64,000 nucleotides of DNA from 2-12-FULL-35-15 sp036386835 (lineage in GTDB: Bacteria > Bacteroidota > Bacteroidia > 2-12-FULL-35-15). The DNA lies in assembly GCA_036386835.1 (NCBI GenBank), contig DASVUX010000011.1, positions 310,001-374,000 of the forward strand. Reading direction: 5' to 3'. Shown here in pieces: positions 35,944-45,033 of this stretch; the first letter of the stretch is position 1; the number at the start of each line of letters is the position of its first letter. A program made the position numbers and the translations under genes. Below the pieces are notes generated by a model. That model saw nothing but the letters and a program-made list of their open reading frames with translations. It had not been told where the DNA came from and ran no database searches.

Positions 35944-36381
35944 ATGAAAAAGCCATCAAATGCATTTATTGCCGCCTCCTGGGTAGCACTCTTAACAGGA
36001 TCAGTTTCTTATAATGTAGGATTGTGGAACGCTGATATGGAACTAAATGAAAAAGGCTATTATTTTACAATCCTGATGTATGGGTTATTTTCAGCTGTAT
36101 CTCTCCAGAAAGCGGTGAGGGACCAGATGGATGGAATTCCTGTAACTGCCATTTATTACGGGATCAGCTGGTTCTCTACATTATTATCAATCCTGCTGCT
36201 TGTCATTGGACTCTGGAATGCCACACTCGCTCTCAGCGAAAAGGGGTTTTATGGAATGTCGTTTATCCTTGCCTTGTTTGCCGCGATTACAGTTCAGAAA
36301 AATATCAGGGATAGTTCATTCTCCGGAGCCCCGACTCCATCAGGCAGGCATGACAGTGATTTAGAGATTCCCGGAAAGTAA
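35944..36381 (+). CDS. YiaA/YiaB-family inner-membrane protein
   Basis: The 145-residue product has two copies of the family unit (PF05360 type): ...ASWVALLTGSVSYNVGLWNADMELNEKGYYF...LFSAVSLQKAVRD and ...ISWFSTLLSILLLVIGLWNATLALSEKGFYG...LFAAITVQKNIRD. This gives four membrane helices with conserved GLWNA and EKG(Y/F)Y turns and a short polar C-terminus. The molecular function is not known for any member; YiaA-like genes are often linked to envelope stress. The phospholipase D gene follows after 28 nt and is probably co-transcribed. Confidence 0.88.
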   Translation: MKKPSNAFIAASWVALLTGSVSYNVGLWNADMELNEKGYYFTILMYGLFSAVSLQKAVRDQMDGIPVTAIYYGISWFSTLLSILLLVIGLWNATLALSEKGFYGMSFILALFAAITVQKNIRDSSFSGAPTPSGRHDSDLEIPGK

Positions 36382-36409
36382 TGATTACTTTAGCGGAATA
36401 ATTCCTGAT

Positions 36410-37933
36410 ATGAAAAACATTATTCTGATCCTGGCCATTGCCTTACTTGCATCCTGTAAAGAGGAAAAAAAAGGAACGGCAGGCAGCCCTGATTTCTGCG
36501 CCTCTATCCATATTGATAAAGGGGCGGGGCTTGGTGCAAAGTTGGATTCTCTTTCAGGACTTATGTCTAAGACCGGTGTGTACGTGCTGGAAGATGGTGA
36601 CGGCTCAATGATCGCCAGGGCATGGCTTTGTGAGAACGCGGAAAAGAGCATAGATGTGCAGTACTTTATATTCTCTACAGACAACGTAGGACTGATCGCT
36701 GCCGATTATCTTGTAAGGGCTGCTGACCGGGGAGTAAAAGTAAGGATCCTTGTCGATGATGTGATGGTGGAGGCAGATGAAGAAAAATTGCTTACCCTGG
36801 ATTCACATGAGAACATCTCTATCAAGATCTATAACCCGACTACCAATGTCGGGAAGAATGTAATAGAGAAAGTGGTTTCCATGAAGGAGAATTTCATTGC
36901 ATCCAACCAGAGAATGCATAATAAATCTTTTACAGTAGATGGCAAGGTGGTAATTACGGGAGGAAGAAATATTGCAGATGAATATTTCGATTATGACCAT
37001 GAATATAATTTCCGTGACCGCGATGTGCTTTTAATTGGAGGAGTTGTAAAAGATATACAGGGATCTTTTAATGACTACTGGAATAATGCATTGTGCAGGG
37101 ACGTTGCGGAGCTGGTAGATTCCGGTAAATATGAACTGAACGATCCCGCACGCTTTGATGCCCTTCATAGATATGCATGCGATTCATCCAATTTCTGGCC
37201 ACAGGTGAGAAAAAGGATTACAAATGTTCCAAATGCGTTTGACGAAATCCAGAAAACGGGGATGTTACAGTGGGTTGATAAGGTTCAATTTGTAAGTGAC
37301 CGCCCGGGCAAGAATGACGGTTCTGAAGGATTGTCCGGTGGCGGGATCACCACAGACACATTAATGGCCCTGATTACCCGCGCCAGGAAATCAATATTGA
37401 TCCAGTCACCTTACCTGGTTACTACCGATCTGGGAAAACAGATGATGAGGGAAGTGGTGAAGAAGGGAGTAAGTGTTAAAATACTAACGAACAGCCTTGC
37501 ATCTACCGATAACCTGGAATCTTTTAGCGGCTACCAGCGCGACAGAAAAGAGCTGCTTGCCACAGGTGTCCGCATTTTTGAATTCCGTCCGGATGCCGCT
37601 GTGCGCAAAAAACTAATGACTGGTGCCCTGCAGAAAGAATTGGACCATATGCCCGTATTTGGGCTTCATGCAAAGACAATGGTAATAGATGACGAAATCA
37701 CGGTGATAGGGACGTTTAACATGGACCCACGAAGCGCAAATCTTAATACGGAATGCATCACTATAATTTATTCTACTAAAATCGCAGCTGAAGTCAGGAA
37801 AGTTATGGAAGAGGAATTAAGGCCGGAAAATGCATGGGAAGCGACATCTGAATTTAATCCCGATAAAGAAGCCAGCCTGATAAAACGTGTAAAAGTTGCT
37901 CCTATGAAGGTGATCCCTAAAGACATATTATAA
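36410..37933 (+). CDS. Phospholipase D / cardiolipin synthase-like lipoprotein
   Basis: The 507-residue product begins with a lipoprotein signal (MKNIILILAIALLASC). Two HKD motifs mark the PLD superfamily: HNKSFTVDGKVVITGGRN near 171 and HAKTMVIDDEITVIGTFNMDPRS near 420, each with the following Gly-Gly/Gly-Thr and Asn/Ser residues. In this arrangement the enzymes are cardiolipin synthases or phospholipases that transfer phosphatidyl groups. The lipobox and extended C-terminal tail with basic residues place it in the envelope rather than the cytosol. It follows the YiaA-like gene by 28 nt. Confidence 0.9.
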   Translation: MKNIILILAIALLASCKEEKKGTAGSPDFCASIHIDKGAGLGAKLDSLSGLMSKTGVYVLEDGDGSMIARAWLCENAEKSIDVQYFIFSTDNVGLIAADYLVRAADRGVKVRILVDDVMVEADEEKLLTLDSHENISIKIYNPTTNVGKNVIEKVVSMKENFIASNQRMHNKSFTVDGKVVITGGRNIADEYFDYDHEYNFRDRDVLLIGGVVKDIQGSFNDYWNNALCRDVAELVDSGKYELNDPARFDALHRYACDSSNFWPQVRKRITNVPNAFDEIQKTGMLQWVDKVQFVSDRPGKNDGSEGLSGGGITTDTLMALITRARKSILIQSPYLVTTDLGKQMMREVVKKGVSVKILTNSLASTDNLESFSGYQRDRKELLATGVRIFEFRPDAAVRKKLMTGALQKELDHMPVFGLHAKTMVIDDEITVIGTFNMDPRSANLNTECITIIYSTKIAAEVRKVMEEELRPENAWEATSEFNPDKEASLIKRVKVAPMKVIPKDIL

Positions 37934-38000
37934 GTGGATTAAACCGCTGTGTTACAAAGCTTTCTATGGTTGCTGGCAAGAATATTTAGTGAGGATTGAT

Positions 38001-39863
38001 ATGAGATCTTTTTACCTGGTATTCTTCCTTTGCCTTGCATGCACTTCTGTTTCACAAACATCAGGACTCAAATATGTAGTTTATGATATGGACGGTCTCG
38101 ATATCGGTGAAACCGATCTCCCGGACGGGGATTATAATAATTTTGATCTTACTTACCAGGTTAGCGCAAACCCCACAGTTCAGAGTGATGTATTGGGTGA
38201 CCGGGTTTTAAAACTAAATCTTAACTGGTCAGGGGGCACCGGAACATTCGGGAAAGGCATTACCAAATACGTTGAGCTGAATGCCGCAACAGACAGGTTC
38301 AATTTCTATATACTGAACCCGGTGGCAAACTATGCAAGCGCGGTAGTGGACGTTTCCATCAAGGAAGATGATAACCAGGACGGGGTTTATAGTTCGTCAT
38401 CAGATGACAGCTGGATAAAGACCCTTACCGTTCCAAAGTCAGCGAACTGGCAGCTGATCACAATCCCGCTTAATTCATTTACAGATGCCAATGGTGGAGG
38501 AAACGGGGTTTTCGATGCAGGCTATACGAATAATAGAGGTGAGCTATTCACGATAAGCCTCACGTTCCATGAACCTGCAGCAGCAACAGGGCCCGAAACC
38601 TATTACATTGATATGCTTTGTTTTTCTGAAGGAGCATTGCCTTCAGGTAGTACTATCCTGGCCTTGCCCCCCGCGGGAGCAACAGATGGATGCATGCTTG
38701 GAAGCTTTGCTTACCGCAACCCCGCTGATTCGGTGCCTGTCGAAGTTGAAGCACTTTTCCCCCCTGGGAATAAATTAGAGTACGTCAATATTTTTATGCC
38801 CTATGCCTACTCAGGCACCGTGGCTTCTGTTTTACCCGGTTCCGCAGTTCAGCGGCTGATAGACAATGGCTACAGGCCCATAATTACCTGGGAAATGATG
38901 TATGCCTCCTATCCATCGCTTGATCCTGTGCAGCCGCGGCTCAATTCAATTACCAACGGGACCTTCGATAATTATATTGATGCCTTTGCCAACCAGGTCA
39001 AGACCTATTCCGATACCATAATCCTCCGTCCATTCCACGAATTTGACGGTAACTGGTATGCATGGTGCATTGAGCATAATAACCAGGATCCTGCAAATTT
39101 AATAGCCGCTTACAGGTATTTAGTTGACCGCTTCAATGCTGCAGGAGCCGATAATGTATTGTGGATGTGGTCGCCAAATTCATCTCCCGCCCCAAATGCT
39201 TCTTATAACTGGTTTGTAGATGCATACCCGGGAAACGCATATGTGGATATTGTTGCAACCAGTCTTTATAATCATCCCATCACCGGTGCCGCACCGTGGC
39301 GTTCTTCCAGGTCATTGCTTGCAGAAACATATCATTACATGAAAAAATATTTTCCGTCTAAGCCGTTTTACATTGCAGAATCAGGATGCCGGGAAAGATA
39401 TGCCGGTGAATTACCGTCCTCTCAAACAAAAGCAGAGTGGATCTGCCAGTTCTCAAAAGATCTGCGCTCTTACTTCAGCAGGACAAAAGGCCTCGTTTTT
39501 TTTCACACCATCAAAGAACATGACTGGAGGATTAATTCATCCCTGGCTGCAAAAGATGCTGTTAAGAACTGTATCTGGACAGATCCTTTTTTTGGGAGCA
39601 GTTCAGCTTCGATCAATGAACTAAAAGATGCTGCTGTTTTTACGGCATTTCCGAACCCATTCCTAAATGAAACTTCTATTAAGATTCACAGGAAGCTTAA
39701 ACCAAATGCCTTCATCAGGATCATTGATGCGAATGGAAGAGAGATCAGGACACTGCCAGCAAAAAATGAAATGGTAATTGGCGCGGACCTTCTTCCGGGA
39801 ATTTACCTGGTAATGCTTAAGGACGGTGAGATGAGATATTCAATTAAGATTGTGAAGGAATAA
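38001..39863 (+). CDS. Secreted GH26 glycoside hydrolase (beta-mannanase type), T9SS cargo
   Basis: I choose the ATG at 38001 (MRSFYLVFFLCLACTSVSQ, a good signal peptide) over the GTG four codons earlier. The 620-residue protein has an N-terminal beta-sandwich that looks carbohydrate-binding (about 20-205), a GH26 barrel (about 225-530) with the acid/base in ILRPFHEFDGNWYAW (Glu near 348) and nucleophile in FYIAESGCRE (Glu near 460), and a type A sorting domain (about 548-620) for T9SS export. GH26 enzymes cleave beta-mannans, mixed-linkage glucans or xylans. Unlike the GH26-like domain inside the synthase at 30400-34230, all catalytic residues are present here. Confidence 0.9.
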   Translation: MRSFYLVFFLCLACTSVSQTSGLKYVVYDMDGLDIGETDLPDGDYNNFDLTYQVSANPTVQSDVLGDRVLKLNLNWSGGTGTFGKGITKYVELNAATDRFNFYILNPVANYASAVVDVSIKEDDNQDGVYSSSSDDSWIKTLTVPKSANWQLITIPLNSFTDANGGGNGVFDAGYTNNRGELFTISLTFHEPAAATGPETYYIDMLCFSEGALPSGSTILALPPAGATDGCMLGSFAYRNPADSVPVEVEALFPPGNKLEYVNIFMPYAYSGTVASVLPGSAVQRLIDNGYRPIITWEMMYASYPSLDPVQPRLNSITNGTFDNYIDAFANQVKTYSDTIILRPFHEFDGNWYAWCIEHNNQDPANLIAAYRYLVDRFNAAGADNVLWMWSPNSSPAPNASYNWFVDAYPGNAYVDIVATSLYNHPITGAAPWRSSRSLLAETYHYMKKYFPSKPFYIAESGCRERYAGELPSSQTKAEWICQFSKDLRSYFSRTKGLVFFHTIKEHDWRINSSLAAKDAVKNCIWTDPFFGSSSASINELKDAAVFTAFPNPFLNETSIKIHRKLKPNAFIRIIDANGREIRTLPAKNEMVIGADLLPGIYLVMLKDGEMRYSIKIVKE

Positions 39864-39896
39864 ATTCCGCTGGAAAACCCAAATTAATAAAAGTGG

Positions 39897-39931
39897 TTTG
39901 GTTTCCTGGTGCAGGGAAAAGCCTATTTTTG
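39897..39931 (+). promoter_or_regulatory. Promoter of the SRPBCC protein gene
   Basis: TTG (39898-39900), 23 nt, TATTTTTG (39924-39931), followed by the ATG at 39944 after 12 nt. It overlaps the longer frame starting at 39893, which argues that the shorter start is right. Confidence 0.6.
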
Positions 39932-39943
39932 GCTGTATTAAAA

Positions 39944-40360
39944 ATGAAGAACGATCCGATTATTATAGAACAGGTATATCCGGCTCCCATAGGCAAGGTC
40001 TGGAACGCCATCACCGACAGATCTGAGATGAAGCAATGGTATTTCGATCTTGCGGAATTTAAACCTGAAACAGGATTTGAATTTAGTTTTCTCGGGGGTG
40101 ATGATAAACAGTATGTGCATCTCTGCCAGGTCACTGAGGTGATCCAGGGAAAGAAACTCAGTTATACCTGGAAGTATGAAGGCTTCGAAGGGTGCTCTGA
40201 AGTTGTTTTCGAGCTTTTCGATGAGGGCAAGGCAACCCGTTTAAAGCTTACACATGAAGGATTAGAAACCTTTCCCGATAACCCGGACTTTGCAAGAAAG
40301 AACTTTGTAGGAGGCTGGACGCATATAACAGGTGTGTCACTCAAGGACTATCTCCAGTAA
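39944..40360 (+). CDS. SRPBCC (AHSA1/START-like) domain protein
   Basis: From the ATG at 39944 the product is 138 residues starting MKNDPIIIEQVYPAPIGKVWNAITD, the usual opening of Aha1-C-terminal-like SRPBCC proteins, with WYFDLAEFKPETGFEF, GKKLSYTWKYEG and a last amphipathic helix (GWTHITGVSLKDYLQ). The fold forms a hydrophobic cavity for a lipid-like ligand or acts in stress responses; members are rarely characterised. An upstream in-frame start at 39893 would place the -7 box inside the gene, so I reject it. It is a single gene with a strong terminator at 40379. Confidence 0.85.
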   Translation: MKNDPIIIEQVYPAPIGKVWNAITDRSEMKQWYFDLAEFKPETGFEFSFLGGDDKQYVHLCQVTEVIQGKKLSYTWKYEGFEGCSEVVFELFDEGKATRLKLTHEGLETFPDNPDFARKNFVGGWTHITGVSLKDYLQ

Positions 40361-40378
40361 TATTTATAAACTCAATGG

Positions 40379-40407
40379 AAGCCCCTGTAATGTGCAGGGG
40401 CTTTTTT
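40379..40407 (+). terminator. Intrinsic terminator after the SRPBCC gene
   Basis: AAGCCCCTG and CAGGGGCTT arms (9 bp) with a 7-nt loop, then a T run. The T run merges into TATCTTTA, which could serve as the -7 box of the MATE gene 17 nt before its start. Confidence 0.85.
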
Positions 40408-40423
40408 ATCTTTATTGCCGAAC

Positions 40424-41803
40424 ATGAAAAAGATAAAGCAGGCAATCTCCTTAATTAAGCAATCCCTGGATGGAAAGGAAATAGATTATACCAGCGGGAG
40501 CATTCCCAAAGCAGTAGTGCTTCTTGCTATCCCGATGATCCTTGAGCTGAGCCTCGAAAGTGTATTTGCGGTAGTTGATATGTTCTTTGTAAGCAAGCTG
40601 GGTCAAAATGCAATAGCAACTGTGGGGCTTACAGAATCTGTTATAACAATCGTTTATTCGATTGCTATCGGTTTAAGCACTGCTGCCACTGCAATTGTTG
40701 CAAGACGGATAGGGGAGAAGGATGCCATTGCAGCCGCTCATGCCGGAGCGCAGGCACTGATGATAGCGCTTCTGCTTACAGTGATCATCAGCCTGGCAGG
40801 AATTATATTTGCTTCCGATATTCTGCGGCTTATGGGTGCCAGTCCTGAAGTGGTAAAAGAAGGTACCCCATTTACCAGGATCATGCTGGGTGGAAGCCTC
40901 TCTGTTATTATGATCTTTCTTATAAACGGGATCTTCCGGGGAGCGGGTGATGCTGCAATGGCAATGAAGAGTCTTTGGATCGCTAGTATTCTTAATATTA
41001 TCCTTTGCCCGGTTTTCATTCATTACTTCGGGCTAAAAGGTGCAGCCATCGCAACCGTGATCGGCCGGAGCACCGGGGTAGTATACCAGTGTTACCATTT
41101 ATTCAGGGGGAGCGGGATCCTCAGGTTTCATAAAGCAAATTTTATTTTTGACGGAACAATTATCCGCTCGATTGTCAAGATCGCTTCACCTGCAACCATA
41201 CAATTCATCATTGCGAGCGGTAGCTGGATCGTCCTGGCTAAACTTGTTGCAGAAACAGGTGGAACAACAGCTTCGGCCGGATACCAGATAGCGATAAGGA
41301 ATGTTGTTTTTTTTATCCTGCCGGCCTGGGGATTAAGTAATGCGGCTGCCACACTTGTTGGTCAGAACCTGGGCGCGAAAGAAATAAAACGAGCGGAAGA
41401 CAGCGTATATCTTACAGCAAAATACAATGCAGTTTTTATGGCTTTTGTAATGTGCCTGTTCGTTTTCTTTTCTGATGGAATCATCCGGATATTTACAAAA
41501 GACGAAGCCGTTGTAGCTTATGGGGCGCAATCACTGCAGATAATAGGAACCGGCTATATTTTTTACGGAGTTTCAATGGTGATGACCCAGGCTCTAAACG
41601 GAGCCGGGGATACCCGCACACCTACTATCATTAACTTTATCTGCTTCTGGCTGTTCCAGATCCCATTCGCTTATTTCCTGGCAAAAGGACTTGATCTCGG
41701 TGCGCTGGGTGCTTTTATCGCTATCCCTGTTGCCGAAACCCTGATTGCTTTGCTTGCATGGTATTATTTCCGGAAGGGGAAGTGGAAAAATGTGAAGGTG
41801 TAA
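40424..41803 (+). CDS. MATE-family efflux transporter
   Basis: I choose the ATG at 40424 (MKKIKQAISLIKQSLDGKEIDYTSGSIPKAVVLLAIP); a TTG three codons earlier is less likely. The roughly 459-residue product has twelve membrane helices in two homologous halves, with the family features PMILELSLESVFAVVDMFFVSKLG (helix 1-2), GIFRGAGDAAMAMK (about 171-184) and its echo ALNGAGDTRTPTIINF (about 387-402). MATE proteins export cationic drugs or metabolites using sodium or proton gradients; this one belongs to the NorM/DinF-like branch by look. Monocistronic. Confidence 0.93.
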   Translation: MKKIKQAISLIKQSLDGKEIDYTSGSIPKAVVLLAIPMILELSLESVFAVVDMFFVSKLGQNAIATVGLTESVITIVYSIAIGLSTAATAIVARRIGEKDAIAAAHAGAQALMIALLLTVIISLAGIIFASDILRLMGASPEVVKEGTPFTRIMLGGSLSVIMIFLINGIFRGAGDAAMAMKSLWIASILNIILCPVFIHYFGLKGAAIATVIGRSTGVVYQCYHLFRGSGILRFHKANFIFDGTIIRSIVKIASPATIQFIIASGSWIVLAKLVAETGGTTASAGYQIAIRNVVFFILPAWGLSNAAATLVGQNLGAKEIKRAEDSVYLTAKYNAVFMAFVMCLFVFFSDGIIRIFTKDEAVVAYGAQSLQIIGTGYIFYGVSMVMTQALNGAGDTRTPTIINFICFWLFQIPFAYFLAKGLDLGALGAFIAIPVAETLIALLAWYYFRKGKWKNVKV

Positions 41804-41870
41804 ATATCCGAAATGTTACAGAGATCACTATGAGTTCAATCCGAAGACCAACACATAGCAAGAGTAACCT

Positions 41871-42473
41871 TCATGAGACCATCGTTCTGAAAGTTAAATT
41901 AATCCTTGGCCTTTTTACTTTTACGGTGGGAGGAAGGCGATGCAGCCAGTTAGCTTGAGTAGGACCGCACATTACAAGCAAACTGCCATTTTCCAGCACA
42001 AGGGAAGCAGTGTCCCCTGTTCGTTTATGTTTGAAAGAAAACTTCCTTTCGGCACCGAAGCTGAAAGAGGCTATCGCAGAATTTTTGGCCAGCGCCTTCT
42101 CATCATCGCTATGCCAGGCCATTCCTTCATCTCCATTATGATACAGGTTCAGTAAACAGGAATTGTATGTGTGCTGCGTGATGTCTTCAGCAGTTTTTTT
42201 TAACTCATGCAATTCTTTTGTCCAGGCTAATGCATGTTTGGTAGTCCCTGAATAGGTATAAGAGAAAGGTTTGTCGGCATACCAGGCAACTTTCCTCGGA
42301 GTAATGATGTGCTTTCCATAGATCAGTGCTTCATCATTTTTCCATTCGATTGTATTCAGCAGGGTGTCAAAATAAAGACCCGCTGCCCGGTCAGTTAATA
42401 TCCTTCCATAGTATAGCGCCATGCCATCATAAGGGAGAATGTTGGAAGGTTCATTACTTGAAAAGAGATCCAT
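41871..42473 (-). CDS. AlkB-like 2-oxoglutarate/Fe(II) dioxygenase (DNA repair)
   Basis: The 200-residue product has the Fe(II) triad of the AlkB family: HxD in GMAWHSDDEKAL (about 118-129) and the distal His in ANWLHRLPP (near 178), plus the 2-oxoglutarate-binding Arg pair in RPRINLTFR near the C-terminus. YNSCLLNLYHNGDEGMAWHSD and SFSFGAERKFSFKHK are typical of ALKBH2/3-type enzymes. It oxidatively removes alkyl groups such as 1-methyladenine and 3-methylcytosine from DNA or RNA. It is convergent with the MATE gene; no terminator is evident in the 67-bp gap. Confidence 0.93.
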   Translation of the reverse strand: MDLFSSNEPSNILPYDGMALYYGRILTDRAAGLYFDTLLNTIEWKNDEALIYGKHIITPRKVAWYADKPFSYTYSGTTKHALAWTKELHELKKTAEDITQHTYNSCLLNLYHNGDEGMAWHSDDEKALAKNSAIASFSFGAERKFSFKHKRTGDTASLVLENGSLLVMCGPTQANWLHRLPPTVKVKRPRINLTFRTMVS

Positions 42474-42595
42474 GGCCCCTAAAGGTAATTAATATTAGCA
42501 ATAGGCTGAATAACCTCTACATTTCAACTGTCTGATGCAAACGGAACCTGTTAAAATAATCCGCAGAATAATATTGATTTTTCCCCCTTTGAGTT

Positions 42596-43435
42596 CTAGA
42601 GATCCCGTGCGTTAAATGTATCACCTTGCGTAATATCACCACTTTCATATCCTTTTTTAAACCATTTCATGCGCTGTGCAGAAGTTCCATGGGTAAATGC
42701 ATCGGGAACTACATAGCCCTGGGATTGTTTCTGCAGCTGATCATCGCCAATGGCGTGAGCCGCATTTAAAGCTTCTTCGATATCACCCGGCTCGAGAATA
42801 CTTTGGGAATGATGCGCCCAAACGCCTGCATAAAAATCCGCCTGCAATTCCTGCATTACCGAATAGCGATTATACTCTTCCTTGCTCATTTGGGACCTTC
42901 TTTTCTCCATACTTGCTATTACACCTGTTAAGTTTTGAATATGATGCCCTACTTCATGGGCGATGACATAACTCATCGTAAAATCTCCGGGTGCATTAAA
43001 ACGGTTTTGAAGATCTTCATAGAAAGAAAGGTCAATATAAACCGACTGGTCTCCCGGGCAGTAAAACGGCCCTACAGCCGAACTTGCCGATCCGCAGGCC
43101 GATTCAACACCCCCGCGGAAAAGAACAAGGGTTGGTTCAATATAAGTTTCACCGTGCTGTTTAAATATTTTGTGCCAAACGTCCTCCGTTTCGGCCAGGA
43201 CTACTTTTACAAATTGTGCCCGTTCATCATCCACCGCTTTCTCTTCAGAAGTGAGTTCTGTATTCTGCCTTGTCATTTCAGGCCTCAGTTGGGTTACGTC
43301 TCCGCCACCCATAAGGGCATTAATAATATATACAACAAGCCCTAGAAGCCCTCCGCCTATGGCGATACCGGTGCCGCCACCCATACCCCTGCGATCGCTT
43401 ACATTACTGCTTTGTCGCCTTCCTCTCCATAACAT
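42596..43435 (-). CDS. Neutral zinc metallopeptidase, YpfJ family
   Basis: The 279-residue product starts MLWRGRRQSSNVSDRRG, the conserved opening of the YpfJ/PF04228 family, then a Gly-rich membrane anchor (about 22-42), a linker, and a zincin domain with the HExxH-type motif in YVIAHEVGHHIQNLTG (near 157-172) and the following Glu in QELQADFYAGVWAHH. The C-terminus (GYVVPDAFTHGTSAQRMKWFKKGYESGD) is also conserved. The family is widespread and its substrate is unknown; the Gly-rich anchor places the catalytic domain outside the inner membrane. Single gene, divergent from the GH10 gene. Confidence 0.92.
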   Translation of the reverse strand: MLWRGRRQSSNVSDRRGMGGGTGIAIGGGLLGLVVYIINALMGGGDVTQLRPEMTRQNTELTSEEKAVDDERAQFVKVVLAETEDVWHKIFKQHGETYIEPTLVLFRGGVESACGSASSAVGPFYCPGDQSVYIDLSFYEDLQNRFNAPGDFTMSYVIAHEVGHHIQNLTGVIASMEKRRSQMSKEEYNRYSVMQELQADFYAGVWAHHSQSILEPGDIEEALNAAHAIGDDQLQKQSQGYVVPDAFTHGTSAQRMKWFKKGYESGDITQGDTFNARDL

Positions 43436-43553
43436 ATCATATAGTATTGGTTGCTGAAACCTGAATAAAAGTTTGTGCCTCTTGTTATCCGGGTCAGTTA
43501 AATTTCTCCGGAAATCACGATCTGACTGGCATGTTATTTACCCGGGAAGTGTG

Positions 43554-44666
43554 ATGAAAAGATCAATGCTGGTAATATTTTTTTGGATTGCCTTCTCAGC
43601 AAACACAAACTCTATTATGAATACTTTAAAGGGGAATTTCCTGTTTAGGCCTTACCGTGATATAAAGGCGTATTTAACTGACGATGGGCCGGAGTGCGAA
43701 AAATCCTCACTTTGTGAAAGAGCGCAATTCAAAGTAGGTGCGGCTATTGACTTCCAGAAATTAATAGATGAAAAACGCTACAGGAATCTTGTCATTTCCG
43801 AATTCAACAGCATCACACCTGAAAAGAGCATGAAAGCTGCATACATTCATCCCGAAAGAAATACCTACAATTTTAATGAAACGGATTTCCTTATGGATTT
43901 CTGCAGGGAGCATAATAAACGTTTACACGGTCACACGCTTGTCTGGTATAAAGATGTTCCGCGGTGGATGGAAAAATTTAAAGGCGATAAGAGCGCCTGG
44001 GAAGAGTTGCTGAAGAACCATATTCAAACAATAGTTGGTCACTGCAGGGGCAGAGTGCACAGCTGGGACGTAGTGAACGAAGCATTCAACAATGATGGCA
44101 CATTAAGGCAGAACATATGGCTGAAGAATATAGGGGAAGACTATATTGGAAAGTGTTTCCGGTATGCAGCAGAAGCAGATCCGGCCGCTCTTTTATTTTA
44201 TAACGACTTTGATCTTGAGTCACGCCCTGAAAAGCTTGATGCGGTGATTTCTTATTTGAATAATTTAAAGGAGAAAGGAGTGAAAATTGACGGGATAGGG
44301 ATGCAGATGCACATCAGCATCACATTCCCCTATATAAGTGAGATCGATCTTGCAGCAATTAAGATCGAGGAGAACGGTTATCTTTTGCATTATTCAGAAA
44401 TGGATATTACGATGGTTAGAACAGGAAAGCTGTGGATGATGAACAAACATTTACTGGACCTGCAGAAAAACCGCGTCAGGGAGATAGTTGCAGGGTATAT
44501 GAAGTTGAAAAGCGCCACACGATTTGGGATTACCACCTGGGGAGTGTCTGATGCTGACAGCTGGCTGGTGGAAAAGAACAGGAATGACAGGCCTCTCCTG
44601 TTTGATTCGAGATATAAGGTGAAGCCAGCTTACTGCGGCTTTCTTGATGGTCTTAAAGAAAAATAA
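43554..44666 (+). CDS. GH10 endo-beta-1,4-xylanase-like enzyme
   Basis: I choose the ATG at 43554 (MKRSMLVIFFWIAFSANTNS, signal peptide); a TTG-started frame from 43473 lacks a plausible N-terminus. The 370-residue product has GH10 blocks in order: FNSITPEKSMKAAYIHPE, RLHGHTLVWYKDVPRWM, the acid/base in SWDVVNEAFN (Glu near 176), LFYNDFDLE, GIGMQMHI, and the nucleophile in LLHYSEMDITM (Glu near 283). The final WGVSDADSWL is also diagnostic. It hydrolyses xylan or related beta-1,4-glycans. No T9SS domain is present, so it is probably periplasmic. A strong terminator follows. Confidence 0.93.
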   Translation: MKRSMLVIFFWIAFSANTNSIMNTLKGNFLFRPYRDIKAYLTDDGPECEKSSLCERAQFKVGAAIDFQKLIDEKRYRNLVISEFNSITPEKSMKAAYIHPERNTYNFNETDFLMDFCREHNKRLHGHTLVWYKDVPRWMEKFKGDKSAWEELLKNHIQTIVGHCRGRVHSWDVVNEAFNNDGTLRQNIWLKNIGEDYIGKCFRYAAEADPAALLFYNDFDLESRPEKLDAVISYLNNLKEKGVKIDGIGMQMHISITFPYISEIDLAAIKIEENGYLLHYSEMDITMVRTGKLWMMNKHLLDLQKNRVREIVAGYMKLKSATRFGITTWGVSDADSWLVEKNRNDRPLLFDSRYKVKPAYCGFLDGLKEK

Positions 44667-44691
44667 TACCAATGCATCATAAAGTAGTAAT

Positions 44692-44728
44692 AAAAAGCTC
44701 CCGGCTGCTAACAGCCGGGAGCTTTTTT
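44692..44728 (+). terminator. Strong intrinsic terminator after the GH10 gene
   Basis: A 16-bp perfect stem (AAAAAGCTCCCGGCTG and its complement), CTAA loop, ending in a T run. The A run on the other side could also let it work on the minus strand. Confidence 0.9.
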
Positions 44729-45033
44729 AATGATTATAGTCGATTACCAAGCTAATCATTTAAGCAAGTACAGAACGAATATTACTTATTTCCAAGATAA
44801 AACGTAGGATATCCGGATTTATGGAGTATCTTTGATATAACTTCTCCTGTCACTACTGAGAATCAGACAGGCCTTTCTTTCACCCACATCTCGTTTATAG
44901 ATCTATCTGCTGCTTTTGGTAGACTCCTATCTCAAAAATTGCAGGAAAACATTGCTATTTCTATTCTTTAGCGAATTTATGATCGAAGTTCTCCCCTTCG
45001 GTTAAATACTCTGCAACCTAAATACAGCAAAAA
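44729..45033 (+). other. Leader region of the two-component genes (305 bp)
   Basis: There is no coding frame of note. A perfect TATCTTTG box at 44827-44834 lies about 200 nt before the kinase ATG, without a TTG at the right spacing; if used it would give a long 5'-UTR. Confidence 0.3.

Noticed and set aside
37989..38000. GTG start of the GH26 gene
   Set aside because: The ATG at 38001 gives a cleaner signal peptide.
43473..43553. TTG-started N-terminal extension of the GH10 enzyme
   Set aside because: The added residues spoil the signal peptide that begins at the ATG at 43554.
44827..44834. TATCTTTG as the sure promoter of the kinase gene
   Set aside because: About 200 nt from the start codon and without a TTG at the right spacing; kept only as a note.
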